Positions 42,443 to 52,942 are shown, counted from the stretch's first letter. The stretch: 64,000 nt of DNA from Dyadobacter crusticola DSM 16708 (GCF_000701505.1 NZ_JNJB01000004.1:372001-436000), one strand, 5' to 3'. The notes: generated by a model from the letters alone, not told the origin. Translations and numbers: made by a program.

Positions 42443-43933
42443 GTGGCGATAAATACAGATAATGTCAGGTTGGTTTTTGGATTGAAGCTGAAACAGCTGC
42501 GGCTAGATAAAGGCATGTCGCTCAGCGAGCTATCATCAAAATCCGGGCTCTCCATTTCTTATATCAATGAAATTGAGAAAGGAAAAAAGTATCCGAAATC
42601 AGATAAGATACTGGCACTTGCACGCGCCATTGATGTGGATTACGATACGCTCGTCTCGCTCAAACTGAGCAAAAGACTGGAACCGATCTCCGATTTGCTC
42701 AGCTCCAATATCCTGACCGAGCTCCCGCTCGAACTCTTCGGGATAGATCCTGCAAACCTGCTCGAAATCCTGTCCGACGCGCCGATGAAGATCAGTGCCT
42801 TTGTAGGTACGCTGATCGAGATCGCGCGGAATTATAATATGTCGATTGAGAAGTTCTATTTCTCTGCATTGCGGACCTACCAGGAGATGCACGACAACTA
42901 TTTTGAAGATATTGAAATAGAAGCAGAGCGATTTCTGGAAGCTTATAATGTAGCGCCTGAGAAACTACTAAGTGAAAACGATCTCGCCGAGATACTGACT
43001 ACCCGCTTCAACTACACCATTGAAACGATCAATGAGCGCATTAATCCCGAGTTTTCCACAGTGAGGTCACTGACGATCACCAATCCACTCGGAAACCGGT
43101 TGCTGATGAATGTGCATTTATCTTCCGTTCAGCGCGCATTTATTTACGGGCGGGAAATCGGGTACCTGACGCTCGGACTGAAAAACAGGCTGCATACTAC
43201 TGCATTGGTTGAAGCGGAATCTTTTGAACAGCTGCTCAACAATTTTAAAGCATCCTACTTCGCAAGCGCAATCATTATCAAGCGGAACTTGCTTGTACCT
43301 GCGATTACCCGTTTTTTTGAACAAAAAACCTGGCAGCCCGACCAATTGATCCAGCTGATACAGGATTTTAATACAACGCCTGAATCATTCTGCTACCGGC
43401 TGAGCAATGTACTGCCCAGATACTTTGGCATTAACCAGATCTTCTTCTCGCGCTTCAACAATTTCGTGGGCCAGAATGTGTTTGATATGACCAAGGAAAT
43501 GCATATTTCCAGGAAACACTACCCGCATACGGTCCGCGACGAGCATTACTGCCGGCGGTGGGTTGCACTCACGATCCTGAATGATTTAGCTGATAGTATC
43601 AGCAGCAAAGAGCCTCCGCGGGTGCTTTGCAAAGCGCAGAAATCCACCTACGTCGACACGCAGGACGAATACCTGGTGATCAGTTTCGCACAGCCGATGT
43701 CGCCCACGCCCAACCTGAATGTAAGTGTTTCAATGGGCATTTACCTCGATGCGCAAACGCGGGAAAAGCTCGCATTTCTCGACGATCCGAACCTGCATTC
43801 CCGGGAAGTAAACCAAACGTGTGAAAGATGCTCGCTTTTTGACTGTCGCGAGCGCATTGCCGCCCCGATCATTCTTCAAAAAAAGCACAAGAATGAGGCG
43901 CTCAGAAAGGCGCTAAAGAAGATAATCCCATAA
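42443..43933 (+). CDS. XRE-family regulator of ScfR (short-chain fatty acyl regulator) type
   Basis: A 496-residue protein when started at GTG 42443, which gives a conserved-looking N-terminus MAINTDNVRLVFG; longer frames run back into the preceding barrel gene and terminator. An XRE helix-turn-helix spans about 10-65 (LKLKQLRLDKGMSLSELSSK; SYINEIEKGKKYP). A long helical region and a C-terminal domain with cysteine pattern CERCSLFDC (about 459-467) follow, as in ScfR regulators of propionate, glyoxylate or related pathways. Targets are unknown; the adjacent gene downstream is a sterol-desaturase-like enzyme. Confidence 0.82.
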   Translation: MAINTDNVRLVFGLKLKQLRLDKGMSLSELSSKSGLSISYINEIEKGKKYPKSDKILALARAIDVDYDTLVSLKLSKRLEPISDLLSSNILTELPLELFGIDPANLLEILSDAPMKISAFVGTLIEIARNYNMSIEKFYFSALRTYQEMHDNYFEDIEIEAERFLEAYNVAPEKLLSENDLAEILTTRFNYTIETINERINPEFSTVRSLTITNPLGNRLLMNVHLSSVQRAFIYGREIGYLTLGLKNRLHTTALVEAESFEQLLNNFKASYFASAIIIKRNLLVPAITRFFEQKTWQPDQLIQLIQDFNTTPESFCYRLSNVLPRYFGINQIFFSRFNNFVGQNVFDMTKEMHISRKHYPHTVRDEHYCRRWVALTILNDLADSISSKEPPRVLCKAQKSTYVDTQDEYLVISFAQPMSPTPNLNVSVSMGIYLDAQTREKLAFLDDPNLHSREVNQTCERCSLFDCRERIAAPIILQKKHKNEALRKALKKIIP

Positions 43934-44064
43934 ATAAGTCGCAGTTTGAAATTTTTCGTAGGGGATTGTTCCCGCTGGAATGTCTGACAAACGGGACGAT
44001 CTTGGAGTGAGATTAAAAATTCCTTAAAAAATGGCAAGGTAAAATCTACAAGTCCCTGTTAAAC

Positions 44065-44072
44065 TATATTTG
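44065..44072 (+). promoter_or_regulatory. TATATTTG promoter box
   Basis: An exact TAnnTTTG match lies 21 bases before ATG 44094. No clear -33 TTTG is seen upstream. Confidence 0.45.
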
Positions 44073-44093
44073 TAATTATTTGGACAAAACGCT

Positions 44094-45020
44094 ATGCCCG
44101 GCACTTATGACTTTGAGGATTTTCTGTTAAAAGTCTCCACTCCGTTCTATCTGCTTTTAATTGGCTTAGAGATTTTTCTGACGTACCGGCATTCCCAGCA
44201 CGAGCAACCTTCCCGACCGGCTTACACTTTCAAAGACAGCTTTACCAATGCGATTCTGATGCTCCTGAACGGCGGCATTGATTTACTTTTCCGAGCCGTT
44301 TATGTGGGCGTATTGATGTGGTTTTACAACCGCGCATTGTTCTCTGGCATAGAAAATCCCTATCTATACTGGATTTCGCTCTTCCTGCTGGAAGACCTCG
44401 CTTTTTACACTTTACATTACGTAGATCACCATTGCAGGCTTTTTTGGGCAGTACATGTTACACACCATTCTTCCCAGCATTTCAACCTGACTACGGGTTT
44501 CCGGTCTTCGGTTTTTCAGCCGCTCTATCGCTTTATCTATTTCGTGCCGCTTGCCATTTTCGGCTTTGATCCGGCGGATATCATCGTGATGTATTCACTT
44601 ACGCAGATTTACGGGATCATTGTTCACACCGAGTATGTCAAAAAACTGGGCTGGCTGGAATATATCCTGGTAACGCCTTCCCACCACCGCGTGCACCACG
44701 CGAGCAATGTTCAGTACCTGGACAAAAATATGGGAATGTGCCTGATCATCTGGGATCGCATTTTTGGTACTTTCCAAGAGGAGCTACCCGAAGTGCCACC
44801 GAAGTACGGCCTGACCAAATCTGCCGCAAAAGAGAATATTACAGCCACCATTTTTCACGAGTGGAGAGAGATAGGAAACGATTTGATGCTGCCGGTAGGG
44901 CTGCCTGTCAAGCTGAAATACCTGCTGAAATCCCCAGGCTGGTCGCACGACGGATCTAGGGAGACAAGTAAGGAGCTGCAAAGGAAAGTACTTGACTTGG
45001 GGGCAGACACAACTATTTGA
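44094..45020 (+). CDS. Sterol desaturase / fatty-acid hydroxylase family protein
   Basis: A 308-residue membrane protein with about four helices and the di-iron histidine boxes of the family: HYVDHH, HVTHHSSQHFN, HTEYV and HHRVHHASN. It likely hydroxylates or desaturates a lipid, such as a fatty acid, carotenoid or hopanoid. Start at ATG 44094 gives the complete first helix. Confidence 0.9.
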   Translation: MPGTYDFEDFLLKVSTPFYLLLIGLEIFLTYRHSQHEQPSRPAYTFKDSFTNAILMLLNGGIDLLFRAVYVGVLMWFYNRALFSGIENPYLYWISLFLLEDLAFYTLHYVDHHCRLFWAVHVTHHSSQHFNLTTGFRSSVFQPLYRFIYFVPLAIFGFDPADIIVMYSLTQIYGIIVHTEYVKKLGWLEYILVTPSHHRVHHASNVQYLDKNMGMCLIIWDRIFGTFQEELPEVPPKYGLTKSAAKENITATIFHEWREIGNDLMLPVGLPVKLKYLLKSPGWSHDGSRETSKELQRKVLDLGADTTI

Positions 45021-45351
45021 ATGCGCTATTAATGCCGTGCGACAGGCTATTCTCTTGGTATTTAAAAATTTAGGAATCTCTCCTCCCCTTTCTGCTTGAC
45101 TCACGTATTGCCTTCCAAGTACTGCTCGGTGAATAGCATGCTGATTACATTGAAAAGTTGCCTTACATATCAAAGTCAGCTTGAATTCGTCTTGTGACAA
45201 CTTCCAACTTACCATTAAATAACTACATCAAATCGCTGGAAGGGTGCGTTGCTGTTCTGTGGTAAATAAATGCTTACTTACAGGTTCTCTCTATTAATGC
45301 TCAATAAAAGGATCAAATGAATACAAAATTTTTATTAAAGAACCAGATTCC
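45021..45351. other. Non-coding gap before the AT-rich acyltransferase gene
   Basis: About 330 bases with no credible reading frame. The right-hand part (from about 45210) becomes AT-rich like the following gene and probably contains its promoter, though no good TAnnTTTG box is seen. I find no repeat or hairpin of note. Confidence 0.4.
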
Positions 45352-46563
45352 ATGCAAGTAAACCGAGTTCAATTCCTGGATGGATTCAGGTTTATCTTAT
45401 CGTTATGGGTAGTACTGGCTCATTTTTACACCCTCGTTGGTGGTGTCATGTTCATTCCACTTCCTCGAATACTTCAGAGCTTCAATCACCCTATTATAGC
45501 TGTTTATGGATTTATGGTGATTACAGGTTTTTTGATGACTTATAACTATATGAGTCGCGAACATAAAGAGCCAGTTAATCATCAATCCACCTTTTTTAAG
45601 TTTTGGCTAAGGAGGCTTTTCAGACTTTACCCGGTTTATATTTTATTGCTTACAATAGCTTTTATTAGTTTTACTAATATCGCCAAGGTAAATGAAGAGA
45701 ATTTAATATTTTTTACAGGAAGTAACGTGTCTCAGTGGGGATTTGTCAGATCGGTAACTCAACCGGGTATACCGGATTTCATTTCTCACATCTTGCTTGT
45801 CCATGGGCTTTTCCCTAGTTTCCATGACAGCATCCTAGGTGTAACTTGGAGCCTTTCCCTGGAAATGCAATTCTATTTTCTATTTCCTTTCATCTTCCTT
45901 TTTACTTTTGCGAATAGATCTTTGCATCAGAAAAAACTAGTCCTCTTCCTATTGCTTTGTACATTTTTGGCGATTCTTTCTCCAAAGGTCTTCGACTTCC
46001 TCACCAAATACTTTTCTCTTCCTAAGTTCAAGCTCCCCTCGATATTAACTTACACCATGCCCCTGTTCTTGTTTGGTATGATTTCAGCAGGCGTAAGACT
46101 AAAAAAAATTAGCTCCATCTACCTGATTATCGCGATCATTGTACTGTTATCATTTCAAGCATTTCTTACTAATCTTATCCTTAGCATCTTCCTGCTATTT
46201 CTGTTCCTGGACAAATTAGAACATATTATTCCTGGATTTATGTTTAGGATCATTTCTTCGGCCAGATCTCTTATGTCGGAAAAACTGGCTGGATATGGAG
46301 CAGACATATCTTACTCGCTTTATCTCATTCACACATTGCTCATCGGATATATTTTACAATTCACTATAACCATTTTTGATGATCAATCTGTTTCCAAGCC
46401 TACAATCGCACTCGTCGCTTTGGCCTTAACTCTTATCATCTGTTTCACAATTTGTTATTTGATTTACCTGTTCATCGAAAAACCTTTTATTAAGCTGGGA
46501 CGGAGCATGGTGGACAAGATAGTTGATGACAGGAAGGCAACTGCACCGTCCTTGGTCGAATAA
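45352..46563 (+). CDS. Acyltransferase family 3 (OafA/YrhL-like O-acyltransferase)
   Basis: A 403-residue membrane protein with about ten helices. RVQFLDGFRFILSLWVVLAH is the family N-terminus with its catalytic histidine, followed by RRLFRLYPVY and SLSLEMQFYFLFP. It likely acetylates a surface polysaccharide or lipopolysaccharide sugar. Its DNA is much more AT-rich than the surroundings (14 of 60 bases G or C at 45661-45720), suggesting recent horizontal acquisition. No polysaccharide genes flank it. Confidence 0.9.
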   Translation: MQVNRVQFLDGFRFILSLWVVLAHFYTLVGGVMFIPLPRILQSFNHPIIAVYGFMVITGFLMTYNYMSREHKEPVNHQSTFFKFWLRRLFRLYPVYILLLTIAFISFTNIAKVNEENLIFFTGSNVSQWGFVRSVTQPGIPDFISHILLVHGLFPSFHDSILGVTWSLSLEMQFYFLFPFIFLFTFANRSLHQKKLVLFLLLCTFLAILSPKVFDFLTKYFSLPKFKLPSILTYTMPLFLFGMISAGVRLKKISSIYLIIAIIVLLSFQAFLTNLILSIFLLFLFLDKLEHIIPGFMFRIISSARSLMSEKLAGYGADISYSLYLIHTLLIGYILQFTITIFDDQSVSKPTIALVALALTLIICFTICYLIYLFIEKPFIKLGRSMVDKIVDDRKATAPSLVE

Positions 46564-46585
46564 AACCAACAAGTAAATGGCGTTC

Positions 46586-47509
46586 CTATATACCAAATAC
46601 CTTCTGCGCCTCAACCATATCCACTTTATGCGCTTCAGCTGCATTCATGGTTTTGGGCGATGCTTTTTCCAGGCATTGTTCCAGTACCAAATGCGGCTTG
46701 ATACCTTGTGCGTTGAGCTCGCGAACCAGGCGCGGATAGTCAATATCTCCTTCCCCGAAAGTCTCCTGCCAAATCCCATCCTTCGACTGCCGGATGTGCA
46801 GCTCCACAATGCGCTTTCCATATAGTTTAACCACATCGAACAATGCAACCTGTGAGTTACCCGAGCCCCTGTAAACCCAATGTACATCCAGACAAAGCGA
46901 CACATTTTCAGGCTCCGTAGCTAGTAGCATGTGGTGGAATTCGCGTGCTGCTGCGCGTAGTTCCACATCGTGTGTGTGGTAAGCGAGTGTCATTCCCTTT
47001 TTCCTGAGTTCGGCCCCGAGCTTGTTCAGGTTTCCCGCCTGTTCCTTCAACTGCTCGTCTGATTTATTCTCACTACTCCCCCATTTGATCGGGTTTGGAT
47101 TGGTAACCACGATTTTGGTACCTGCCGGTTTCAATGCATCTGCAACTGCGAGAACGGACTCAATGGAGCTTGCTGCTTCTTTGGCTTCGTGTAATGAAGT
47201 ATTTACATAAACCGACGGCATCTCCAATTTGTATTTTTTCAAAAGCGGCAGCAGCCTGCCTACTTCATCTGCGTTGTTAAACGCTGGCTCGTACGCTTTC
47301 AGGCCGGTCGAAGCAAAGTCGGCGAGAGAAGCGTCCGGGTTAGCCGACCAATCTTTTCCATCTCTTGCGTAGAATGTAATCCAGGAGTATTGATTGCACG
47401 ACAATGGAAATCGGTTCGCCGCTTGCTGCTCACCCGATGCAGGAATAGCGGCAAGTACGACCGGAATGCCGGTTAAAGATGCTAAAAACTGACGCCGGTT
47501 AGTGTCCAT
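46586..47509 (-). CDS. Sugar phosphate isomerase/epimerase-like protein with Tat signal
   Basis: A 307-residue TIM-barrel protein from ATG 47509; an in-frame start at 47572 would add residues ahead of the signal. The N-terminus MDTNRRQFLASLTGIPVV is a twin-arginine type signal. The barrel has GLKAYEPAF, TLAYHTHDVE, LCLDVHWVYRG and ELHIRQSKDG, with metal-binding E, D and H residues of the AP-endonuclease-2/xylose-isomerase-like fold. It probably acts on a sugar outside the cytosol; the substrate is unknown. Confidence 0.85.
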   Translation of the reverse strand: MDTNRRQFLASLTGIPVVLAAIPASGEQQAANRFPLSCNQYSWITFYARDGKDWSANPDASLADFASTGLKAYEPAFNNADEVGRLLPLLKKYKLEMPSVYVNTSLHEAKEAASSIESVLAVADALKPAGTKIVVTNPNPIKWGSSENKSDEQLKEQAGNLNKLGAELRKKGMTLAYHTHDVELRAAAREFHHMLLATEPENVSLCLDVHWVYRGSGNSQVALFDVVKLYGKRIVELHIRQSKDGIWQETFGEGDIDYPRLVRELNAQGIKPHLVLEQCLEKASPKTMNAAEAHKVDMVEAQKVFGI

Positions 47510-47612
47510 CTTAGTAGTTGTTATAGCTGATTTAGCTATCAAAGTAGCTGACTTTGCATAGTTACCCGGCATTCAGATTCACGTTTTCGAACGGTTCAGT
47601 TAAAGAAATTTT

Positions 47613-47620
47613 TAACTTTG
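47613..47620 (+). promoter_or_regulatory. TAACTTTG promoter box
   Basis: A TAnnTTTG match 27 bases upstream of ATG 47648, in the divergent gap after the Tat isomerase gene. Confidence 0.4.
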
Positions 47621-47647
47621 TACCATTAAAGGATAAATCCCTTTCAA

Positions 47648-49222
47648 ATGCATCAGACACTTCAATTAACGCTTGCGCCGGAAGTGGCGCTTGACGAAGA
47701 ACAGCTTCGTCTCCATATTATCAAAAAGCTCAGGCTGCGCGATTCTGACCAGCCCATAATTCGCAAAACACGCCAGTCTATCGACGCTCGCAGCAGGCAG
47801 GTGAAGGTTAATGTGCAGGCCGAGGTTTATGTAAATGAGCTGCCACCCTCACTGATCACCACGCAATTTCAATACAAAGACGTGTCAACGCGCCCACAGG
47901 CATTGATTGTGGGCTGCGGCCCGGCTGGGATGTTTGCTGCATTACGGTTGATCGAGTTGGGCATCAAGCCTGTCATCTTTGAGCGGGGTAAAGATGTACG
48001 TGCGCGCCGGCGTGATCTGGCAGCGATCAATAAAGAACATATTGTTAATCCTGAGTCCAATTACTGTTTCGGTGAAGGCGGTGCGGGTACTTACTCCGAT
48101 GGGAAACTATACACCCGCTCCAACAAGCGCGGGGATATCCGCCGCATTCTCGAAATATTTGTTCAGCATGGCGCAAATGAGCAGATACTGGTGGATACAC
48201 ATCCCCATATTGGCACAAACAAATTACCTGTGGTCGTTTCTGAATTGCGGGAAAGCATTCTGAAAGCAGGTGGAGAGATACACTTTAATACCAAGGTGAC
48301 AGACTTCATTGTGTCAGAGGGGGAATTAAAGGGGGTCATCACCGACGACCATACAGAACACATAGGGATCGGTGTAATCCTTGCAACCGGGCACTCCGCA
48401 AGGGATATTTACAATTTGCTGCATTCGAAACAAATCCTGATCGAAAGTAAATCGTTTGCAATGGGCGTGCGCATTGAGCATCCTCAGAATACGATTGACA
48501 AAATCCAGTATCACTGCGCAACCGATCGGGGCGCCTACCTGCCTGCTGCATCTTACAGCCTGGTTACACAAACGCATTATAAGGGCGTTCAGCGCGGTGC
48601 GTTCTCCTTTTGCATGTGTCCGGGTGGCTTTATCGTACCGGCTGCGACGGCGACTGGCGAAGTGGTTGTAAATGGAATGTCGCCTTCCAAGCGTGATTCT
48701 CCGTTTGCAAATTCTGGCATGGTGGTCTCCGTGGAAGAAGCAGATCTTGCTCCCTTCAAAGCTCACGGGCCGCTGGCGGGATTGCAGTACCAGATTGAAA
48801 TGGAGCAGCGTGCCTGCGCGCTGGCGGGAGCCACCCAAACTGCCCCGGCACAGCTTGCAACGGATTTTGTAAAGCAAAGAATATCGTCCCAACTGCGTGA
48901 AACCTCGTATCAACCAGGTTTGCAATCAGTTGATTTATATGATATATTACCTGAAAACATTGCATTTCCGCTCAAAGAAGCGCTGGAAGATTTTGGACGG
49001 AAAATGCGCGGTTACCTTTCACCAGATGCGCAGCTGATCGGAGTCGAAAGTAGGACTTCTTCGCCGGTCCGCATTCCGAGAGAACGGGAAAGCTGCGAAC
49101 ATCCGGAAGTAAAAGGGTTGTTTCCTTGCGGTGAAGGCGCTGGTTACGCCGGCGGCATTATGTCAGCAGCAATGGACGGCGAACGTTGCGCGGAGCAGCT
49201 GGCAAAGTTGCGATTGCGGTAA
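47648..49222 (+). CDS. Uncharacterised FAD-dependent dehydrogenase (COG2509 type)
   Basis: A 524-residue protein. About 80 residues precede the FAD motif ALIVGCGPAGMFAALRL (near residue 85). YCFGEGGAGTYSDGKLYTR and the C-terminal FPCGEGAGYAGGIMSAAMDG are highly characteristic of this widespread uncharacterised dehydrogenase family. It is cytosolic. The natural substrate is unknown. Confidence 0.9.
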   Translation: MHQTLQLTLAPEVALDEEQLRLHIIKKLRLRDSDQPIIRKTRQSIDARSRQVKVNVQAEVYVNELPPSLITTQFQYKDVSTRPQALIVGCGPAGMFAALRLIELGIKPVIFERGKDVRARRRDLAAINKEHIVNPESNYCFGEGGAGTYSDGKLYTRSNKRGDIRRILEIFVQHGANEQILVDTHPHIGTNKLPVVVSELRESILKAGGEIHFNTKVTDFIVSEGELKGVITDDHTEHIGIGVILATGHSARDIYNLLHSKQILIESKSFAMGVRIEHPQNTIDKIQYHCATDRGAYLPAASYSLVTQTHYKGVQRGAFSFCMCPGGFIVPAATATGEVVVNGMSPSKRDSPFANSGMVVSVEEADLAPFKAHGPLAGLQYQIEMEQRACALAGATQTAPAQLATDFVKQRISSQLRETSYQPGLQSVDLYDILPENIAFPLKEALEDFGRKMRGYLSPDAQLIGVESRTSSPVRIPRERESCEHPEVKGLFPCGEGAGYAGGIMSAAMDGERCAEQLAKLRLR

Positions 49223-49337
49223 AAATGTCCGAGATTGATAATTGCTATATTGTGAAATACCCTCACATAACAAAGAATTACATTATGCCAAGATCTAGTT
49301 AAAAGAGCCTAATTTACTTTGACACCAAACTGCCCCG

Positions 49338-49994
49338 ATGGCCACACTGGAATCGTTTTCGTTATTTACTGAACAGTTAACCCAAAAACTCAAATACCCG
49401 CTTCCTGGCGAAACGGCTCACCAGGTTATGCAAGCCTCTTCCAGGTTGCGCCTTTCCTTCAAACCGAATGCACGTACCCGCAAAAGCGCAGTCCTCATTC
49501 TGTTTTATCCCCATAAAAACGAGATTTTCTTTCCCCTAATTCTGCGGCCCGCTTACGACGGCGTACACTCAGGACAGGTGGCGTTTCCCGGCGGCCGGTA
49601 CGAGCTCGCCGACAAAGACCTGGTGCGGACTGCATTGCGGGAAGCCCAGGAGGAAATTGGCTTGCGGCTTAACGATGTGCGGATACTTGGCATTTTGACG
49701 GAGCTCTTTATCCCGGCCAGTAACTTCTACGTTTTGCCGGTGATCGCCGCGATGCCCTATCGCCCCGACTTCTACCCCGATCCGCGCGAGGTGGAAGATA
49801 TATTCGAGATCAAACTGGAAGAAATTTCGGATGTCAACATCATCGGATCCAGTGATATTCAAGTACGTGGCGAACAGGTACATGCTCCGCACTATATGGT
49901 ACAGGGGTACAAAATCTGGGGTGCTACTGCGATGATGATCAGCGAGCTGCTTACTGTGCTGAATGCGCAGGAACCCGGTACAGCAGACCGATAG
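49338..49994 (+). CDS. NUDIX hydrolase, CoA pyrophosphatase type
   Basis: A 218-residue NUDIX protein. The NUDIX box spans about residues 84-106 (GGRYELADK, then REAQEEIGL with the metal-binding glutamates). The preceding SAVLILFYP and HSGQVAFPGG fit the CoA pyrophosphatase (NudL) branch, which splits CoA to phosphopantetheine and 3',5'-ADP. Other nucleotide substrates are possible. Confidence 0.87.
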   Translation: MATLESFSLFTEQLTQKLKYPLPGETAHQVMQASSRLRLSFKPNARTRKSAVLILFYPHKNEIFFPLILRPAYDGVHSGQVAFPGGRYELADKDLVRTALREAQEEIGLRLNDVRILGILTELFIPASNFYVLPVIAAMPYRPDFYPDPREVEDIFEIKLEEISDVNIIGSSDIQVRGEQVHAPHYMVQGYKIWGATAMMISELLTVLNAQEPGTADR

Positions 49995-50150
49995 TTATCG
50001 CTTTATTTGCTATATTAGCAGTTAATTCAAGCCAATTTTACGGTAATCTTCGTCCTGTTCCGCTCACTGGCGGCAGCACGGTCCTTCAACGAAGTCGCTT
50101 GATTTAAACCTTACAGTACTGATAGTTAAAACCTGGTTCCTCCTTTATTT

Positions 50151-52931
50151 ATGGACGAAAACGGAGCTACGCCTGACGTAGCAGATAGCGGATTGCATGA
50201 TAAATTGCCCATTTCGGGTTTGTATGAAAACTGGTTTCTGGATTATGCCTCTTATGTAATTCTTGAGCGTGCCGTACCTGCGGTCGAAGACGGTCTAAAA
50301 CCCGTTCAGCGACGCATTATGCATGCGCTCAATGAAATGGACGACGGGCGCTTTAATAAGGTGGCAAATGTGGTGGGCTCCTCGATGCAGTACCACCCGC
50401 ACGGCGACGCTTCGATCTACGATGCGATCGTAAACATTGGCCAGAAAGAATTGCTGTTTGATACCCAGGGAAACTGGGGAGATATACGTACCGGAGACAG
50501 TGCCGCAGCAGCGCGGTACATTGAAGTAAGGCTTTCCAGGTTTGCCAAAGAAATTGTTTTTAATGATGAAACAACCGAGTGGCAGCTCTCGTACGACGGT
50601 CGGAAAAGAGAACCGGTTACACTTCCTGTCAAATTTCCATTGCTGCTTTCTCTCGGCGTTGAGGGGATTGCGGTAGGTCTTTCAACCAAAATACTCCCGC
50701 ATAACTTCTGTGAGCTCATCGAAGCTTCTATTGCTGTTTTGCAGGGAAAAGAAGTAACTATATATCCGGACTTCCTCACCGGCGGGCAGATCGACGTCTC
50801 CAATTACAACGACGGGCACCGAGGCGGCAAAGTACGTGTACGTGCCAGGATTGAAGAGGAGGACAAGAAAATGCTCGTGATCCGTGATATTCCATTCGGT
50901 ACCACGACAACTTCACTGATCGACTCGATTGTAAAAGCAAATGACGGCGGGAAGATCAAGATCAAGAAAGTAGTAGATAACACGGCGGCTGACGTAGAAA
51001 TACAGGTGCACCTCGCGCCGGGCGTTTCGCCGGATATTACGATGGATGCATTGTATGCTTTCACCGAGTGTGAAGTGTCCATTTCTCCAAATGCATGTAT
51101 CATCATTGCCGATAAGCCTCACTTTGTGGGTGTTACGGAAATCTTAAAATACAATACACAGCAAACTGTTCACCTGCTTCAACGTGAGCTGGAAATAAAG
51201 CGGCTTGCGCTTCTTGAAAAAATACTTTACGGATCGCTGGAAAAAATCTTCATCGAAAACCGCATTTACCGCGATATAGAGGAATGCGAGACTTTTGAAG
51301 ATGTAATCAGGACGATTGACAGGGGACTTGAACCATTCAAACCACAATTCTACCGCGAGATCACGGACGATGATGTCGTCGCATTAACAGAGATCCGGAT
51401 CAAGCGGATTTCAAAATACGACGGTTTCAAAGCCGATGAGCTGATGCGTAAATGGGAGGAGGATCTGGCCGAAACAGAAGATAACCTCGCCAATATTACC
51501 CGATTCGCGATCGACTATTTCCGTGATCTGTTGAAACAATACGGGAAAGGAAGAGGCCGCAAAACTGAAATACGCGCGTTCAACCAGATTTCAGCCAATA
51601 TTGTCGCAGCTAACAACCAGAAGCTTTATGTAAACCGCGCCGAGGGTTTTATCGGATATGGGTTGAAAAAAGATGAATTCGTAATGGATTGTTCGGATAT
51701 AGACGACATTATCGTGTTCAAAGCGGACGGTAAATGCCTTGTGACGAAAATCCAGGAAAAGGTTTTTGTAGGAAAAGATATTATTCATTGCGCCGTTTTT
51801 CTTAAAAATGATGAAAGAAAGGTGTACAACCTGGTTTATCTCGATGGAAAAACGGGGGTTTCGTACATCAAACGATGCCAGATCACGGCCGTGACGCGCG
51901 ACCGTGAGTACGATCTGACACAGGGTACGCCCAAATCCAAGATCACCTACTTCACCGCCAATGACAATGGAGAGGCAGAGATCATTTCTGTCAGCCTGAC
52001 TGCTCAGAGCAAGGCAAAGGTCAAGCAGTTTGACTTCAACTTTGCCGAGTTACTGATCAAAAACCGGAGCGCAATGGGAAATATTCTGACCAAATATCCG
52101 GTCAGGAAGATTGTCATGAAGCAGGCGGGACGCTCGACACTTGGCGGTGTGGATATGTGGTTTGACCCAACGATCGGCCGCCTCAATCGTGACGAAAGAG
52201 GAGAATACCTGGGTAACTTCGGTCCTTCCGACAGCATTCTCGTGATTTATAAAGACGGATCCTACGAGCTAACGAATTTTGACCTAACAAACCATTACGT
52301 ACCGAACGAAGTCCTGCTTGTCAAGAAATTCGATCCCTCGATAGCGATTACTGCTATCTATTTTGACGGAGGTCAAAAACAGCACTTTATCAAGCGTTTT
52401 AACATTGAGACTTCTTCACTGGATAAAAAATTCGTTTTTATCAGTGATGCCAAAAACAGCAAGCTGCTGCTCGCAAGCACCGACAAGCGCCCGAGACTTG
52501 AAATTATTTACCCAAAAACAGCTCAGAAAGAACAAACCAGTGTTGAGTATCTGATCGAGGAAATGGTAGAAGTACGCGGCTGGCGTGCAATGGGTACGAA
52601 GCTGCCAAACGACAAATTCAAGGATATTCACTGGCTTTCGCCATTGCCCGATCCAGTGAACGAACCGGAGCCGCAGGAGGACACGGAGGTAATTACAGAC
52701 CTGGAAGATGAACAAGTACCGGTCGCTGACGAAACTGAAAGCAGCGCCCCACCCGAAAATACAGCTAACTTAGCTGAGCAACCGGAAGAGGAACTACCGA
52801 AAGAGCAGGAAGAACCGGTTAATGCGCAGGAAGAGCCGCCTGCAGAGGAAAAAGAAGAAAATAGCCCGAAAGTGAAAAAAGCAGGTAAAAAGAGCCCGGA
52901 CCCTAAAAAGCAACTTGGTCTTTTTGAATAA
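50151..52931 (+). CDS. parC: DNA topoisomerase IV subunit A
   Basis: A 926-residue GyrA/ParC protein. LKPVQRRIMHALNEMDDGRF and SMQYHPHGDASIYDA form the breakage domain; the DNA-linking tyrosine is Y123 in AARYIEVRLS. The C-terminal beta-pinwheel lacks a clear GyrA box, which favours ParC over GyrA. The last 90 or so residues are rich in E, P and K, an acidic linker followed by a basic KKAGKKSPDPKKQLGLFE tail. No parE is adjacent. It decatenates daughter chromosomes. Confidence 0.88.
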   Translation: MDENGATPDVADSGLHDKLPISGLYENWFLDYASYVILERAVPAVEDGLKPVQRRIMHALNEMDDGRFNKVANVVGSSMQYHPHGDASIYDAIVNIGQKELLFDTQGNWGDIRTGDSAAAARYIEVRLSRFAKEIVFNDETTEWQLSYDGRKREPVTLPVKFPLLLSLGVEGIAVGLSTKILPHNFCELIEASIAVLQGKEVTIYPDFLTGGQIDVSNYNDGHRGGKVRVRARIEEEDKKMLVIRDIPFGTTTTSLIDSIVKANDGGKIKIKKVVDNTAADVEIQVHLAPGVSPDITMDALYAFTECEVSISPNACIIIADKPHFVGVTEILKYNTQQTVHLLQRELEIKRLALLEKILYGSLEKIFIENRIYRDIEECETFEDVIRTIDRGLEPFKPQFYREITDDDVVALTEIRIKRISKYDGFKADELMRKWEEDLAETEDNLANITRFAIDYFRDLLKQYGKGRGRKTEIRAFNQISANIVAANNQKLYVNRAEGFIGYGLKKDEFVMDCSDIDDIIVFKADGKCLVTKIQEKVFVGKDIIHCAVFLKNDERKVYNLVYLDGKTGVSYIKRCQITAVTRDREYDLTQGTPKSKITYFTANDNGEAEIISVSLTAQSKAKVKQFDFNFAELLIKNRSAMGNILTKYPVRKIVMKQAGRSTLGGVDMWFDPTIGRLNRDERGEYLGNFGPSDSILVIYKDGSYELTNFDLTNHYVPNEVLLVKKFDPSIAITAIYFDGGQKQHFIKRFNIETSSLDKKFVFISDAKNSKLLLASTDKRPRLEIIYPKTAQKEQTSVEYLIEEMVEVRGWRAMGTKLPNDKFKDIHWLSPLPDPVNEPEPQEDTEVITDLEDEQVPVADETESSAPPENTANLAEQPEEELPKEQEEPVNAQEEPPAEEKEENSPKVKKAGKKSPDPKKQLGLFE

Positions 52932-52942
52932 ACAAAGCTGAG

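Noticed and set aside
45021-45351. Remnant gene between the desaturase-like and acyltransferase genes
   Set aside because: No frame longer than a few dozen codons with recognisable sequence on either strand.
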